A DNA stretch of 64,000 bases from Micromonospora eburnea (GTDB taxonomy: Bacteria > Actinomycetota > Actinomycetes > Mycobacteriales > Micromonosporaceae): positions 496,001 through 560,000 of the forward strand of contig NZ_FMHY01000002.1 in assembly GCF_900090225.1 (NCBI RefSeq), written 5' to 3'. The notes below the pieces were generated by a model. That model was not told the DNA's origin. It did not search any database and was given only the letters and a program-made list of their open reading frames with translations. The position numbers and the translations under genes are program-made. Below are positions 62,333 to 64,000 of this stretch, piece by piece (within the stretch, counting starts at the first letter, position 1; every line of letters starts with the position of its first letter).

Positions 62333-62633
62333 GGCGCAAGCATGCGTCTAATTCGCAAGAAACGCAACGTGATCTAGGGTTGCTGCTCGTCATGTTGGAT
62401 TACTGACAAAACGGACGACTCTTCGCCAGGCTATAACTCAGGGTCTTCGCTTTCATGCATCGACGGCGGACCTGGGTAACCTTCTGAGCTGCGCCCACGC
62501 CGTGGACTCGTTCGGCGGTAAGTCAGCCGTCTGCAGGCGTTGGGGATGCGCGCCCCTCGACACTCTTCCAGGCAGCGGCCCTGACTTACGCTCTGGTCAG
62601 AGCCGCCTCAATTCGAAGGTCGACTGTCGCCTC
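62333..62633. other. gap between HTH gene and integrase remnant
   Basis: About 300 bp. The part next to the HTH gene is A/T-richer and probably carries its promoter. No gene or RNA recognised. Confidence 0.4.
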
Positions 62634-63690
62634 CTAGCCGTCGATGCACTTGGCGTACACCTTCAGCAGCACGTCCACAGAGTGGCCGGCGCGCGCGGCG
62701 ACGTCGGTTGCCGGAACACCGGAGTTCAGCCACAGCGACACCGCCGTGTGCCGCAGGTCGTACGGACGCCCGGCCAGTGGGCCGCCACCTGCACCGGAGT
62801 CAGCGCCAGCTCCCGCGCTGCCTTCCACACCCGCGAGTACGTTGATGCGGCCACCACGTTGCCCTTGCCGCTGCGGAACAGTCGACCGTCATCAGCGACG
62901 CCGAACCGGTCGACATGCCGCCGCAGAATGCCCACTAGCTTCGGCGGGATCGGCGCGACCCGGGACTCCGCCGCCGCCCGGTGCTTCAACCCGCGACGGT
63001 CGTGCACCTCGCCGCTGTCGGTCCACCGCTTACCCGCCTGGGGCCGGTTGTCGACCAGCGTCAGCCGGCCCCACCCGGTTGCCGGAAGGGTGGCAATCCT
63101 GCTCGCGCAGCGCCAGTGCCTCACTCGGGCGTAGCGCCGCGAAGTACAGGCACGCGAAGAACGCGACCAGGCGCTCACCGCGGCCGACGCGACCCCGCTC
63201 GTCGACGTATGACACCACCGTCAGCAGCTCCCGCGCCGGGCGACCGCTGACCACCACCCGCCGGTCGACCGACTCGGCGATGGTCGCCCGCTGCACCCGT
63301 ACCCGGATTTGTCGACCGGGTTGAACGCCAACGCCTCCAGTTTGACGGGTCGTAGCGCCAAGCCATCCAGTGCCGCCCGCACCACCGCCTCACCGATTTC
63401 GGACACCGGCAGCGACGCACGCCGCATCCCACCGCAGCGCCGCACCCAACTCCGCCGGCACCTCCCGATCACGTACGCCCGGATGCAGGAGGTGATCGAG
63501 CAGGACCCGTCGCAGCTCGTCCACCGCCGGCCGGCCCGCCTGCTCACGGACCAGAACGGGAGTCACGGTCGCCAACGCGTCAACCATGCTTCCCCGCGAC
63601 TTCGCCGCTGCTCCCGGCCACTCCATATCGATGTACGCCTGCACGAACTCCAGCCACGACACCGCACCCTTGCTCTGCACCATCGAGTCA
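62634..63690 (-). pseudogene. tyrosine-family integrase, multiply frameshifted
   Basis: Read 3' to 5' on the plus strand. A core-binding part (VSWLEFVQAYIDMEWPGAAA) lies near 63650. A catalytic start (LVAFFACLYFAALRPSEALA, with the Arg of the active site) lies near 63150. A middle part (PPKLVGILRRHVDRFGVADD) and the end PYDLRHTAVSLWLNSGVPAT (His-x2-Arg) to VYAKCIDG (Tyr) complete it. These pieces sit in different frames, so at least three indels separate them. The 5' end is replaced by IS256 sequence. It probably mobilised part of this island in the past. Confidence 0.8.
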
Positions 63691-63694
63691 GGCA

Positions 63695-64000
63695 GGCCAG
63701 GTCGATCGTCCCGGCGCGGGTGTCCCACTCCCGGTGCCGATAGCCGTTACGGGAGTTGACCCGCTCGTCTGCGTCGCCCGTAACCGGCGCCGCAGACCGC
63801 GTCGGCCTCGGCAGACATCACCGCCTGCGCGAACATTTTGTTCATTGCCTGCAACACGTCCGGCGATATGCCTGCGATCTGCTCGCGCAGCAGGTCAACA
63901 GGGTTCACACTCTCTGATGCGGCCATCGCGTCCTTTTCTCCTTCTCTGACTTGGTCGTCTTGAAGGATCGACGCGATGGCCGTCTCTCATCTACGCAACA
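63695..64000 (-). mobile_element. IS256 fragment, 5' end of transposase gene
   Basis: Matches 44985-45280 of the intact IS256: the inverted repeat (63971-63987), the leader, and the first 70-75 codons of the transposase (MAASESVNPVDLLREQIAG to DTRAGTIDL), with several differences and a frame disruption near 63770. The rest is missing; it joins the integrase remnant near 63690. Matching to the intact copy continues past the repeat to the window edge. Confidence 0.85.

Noticed and set aside
1..64000. CRISPR array
   Set aside because: No regularly spaced direct repeats of 25-40 bp with unique spacers were seen; the only perfect tandem repeat is the 7-bp GCTGCCC run.
1..64000. rRNA genes or a replication origin
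   Set aside because: No conserved rRNA segments, DnaA-box cluster or replication gene were seen.

Overview
The window is high-GC DNA with actinomycete codon usage: almost every third codon position is G or C, GTG starts are common, and many gene pairs overlap by 4 nt (ATGA or GTGA). LuxR/NarL regulators, ECF sigma/anti-sigma pairs, a DUF6244-type protein and a SitI3-type immunity protein together suggest a filamentous actinomycete, most likely Micromonosporaceae. Genus cannot be fixed from this window.

Layout. 0-4.8 kb is ordinary chromosome: the 3' part of an alpha/beta hydrolase gene and a minus-strand ABC exporter/two-component operon. 4.9-7.4 kb holds a decayed IS110 copy, the 5' half of a tRNA-Arg(CCU) gene, and a complete retron: a reverse transcriptase gene preceded by an msr-msd locus whose 16-nt a1/a2 arms I could place exactly. 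7.4-12.1 kb is an ECF sigma/anti-sigma/ABC operon. 12.4-24.1 kb contains two near-identical 2.4-kb units, each an IS110 transposase plus an unknown passenger gene. Between them lie an AbiE-like toxin-antitoxin pair, a TOTE-type primase-helicase with a single-base frameshift, a CcbP-like calcium-binding protein with an unknown partner, and a second ECF sigma/anti-sigma pair. 24.4-30.9 kb has a large LuxR-type ATPase regulator divergent from a secreted M4+M28 metallopeptidase.

31-45.3 kb is a defence and transposon graveyard: a Tn3 remnant, a possible Pycsar-effector-like fragment, a methyltransferase-specificity fusion, a Nudix gene broken inside its Nudix box, an IS3 element with a clear -1 frameshift signal, a possible nuclease, a helicase with a C-terminal nuclease-like motif, a second IS3 element with terminal repeats and target duplication, an IS3 fragment and an IS256 element. 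45.3-57.3 kb is a tightly packed plus-strand operon for an unassigned small-molecule pathway: glycosyltransferase, PLP decarboxylase, two APH-type kinases, Nudix hydrolase, PrnB-family protein, GHMP kinase, methyltransferase, HPr-kinase-like P-loop protein and HAD phosphatase.

57.6-64 kb holds a DUF6244-like gene, a CdiA-type tRNase toxin domain with its SitI3-like immunity gene, an intact tRNA-Arg(CCU), an IS630 element with perfect 25-bp ends inserted in a PIN toxin gene, an HTH antitoxin/excisionase-like gene, a decayed tyrosine integrase and a second, truncated IS256 copy. The two tRNA-Arg regions (5.5 and 59.6 kb) share 143 ungapped positions at about 90% identity, and the left copy stops just after the anticodon loop. 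This makes the 54 kb between them look like an accreted genomic island. The most notable elements are the retron, the unassigned biosynthetic operon, the IS110 unit with a passenger gene, and the primase-helicase neighbourhood.
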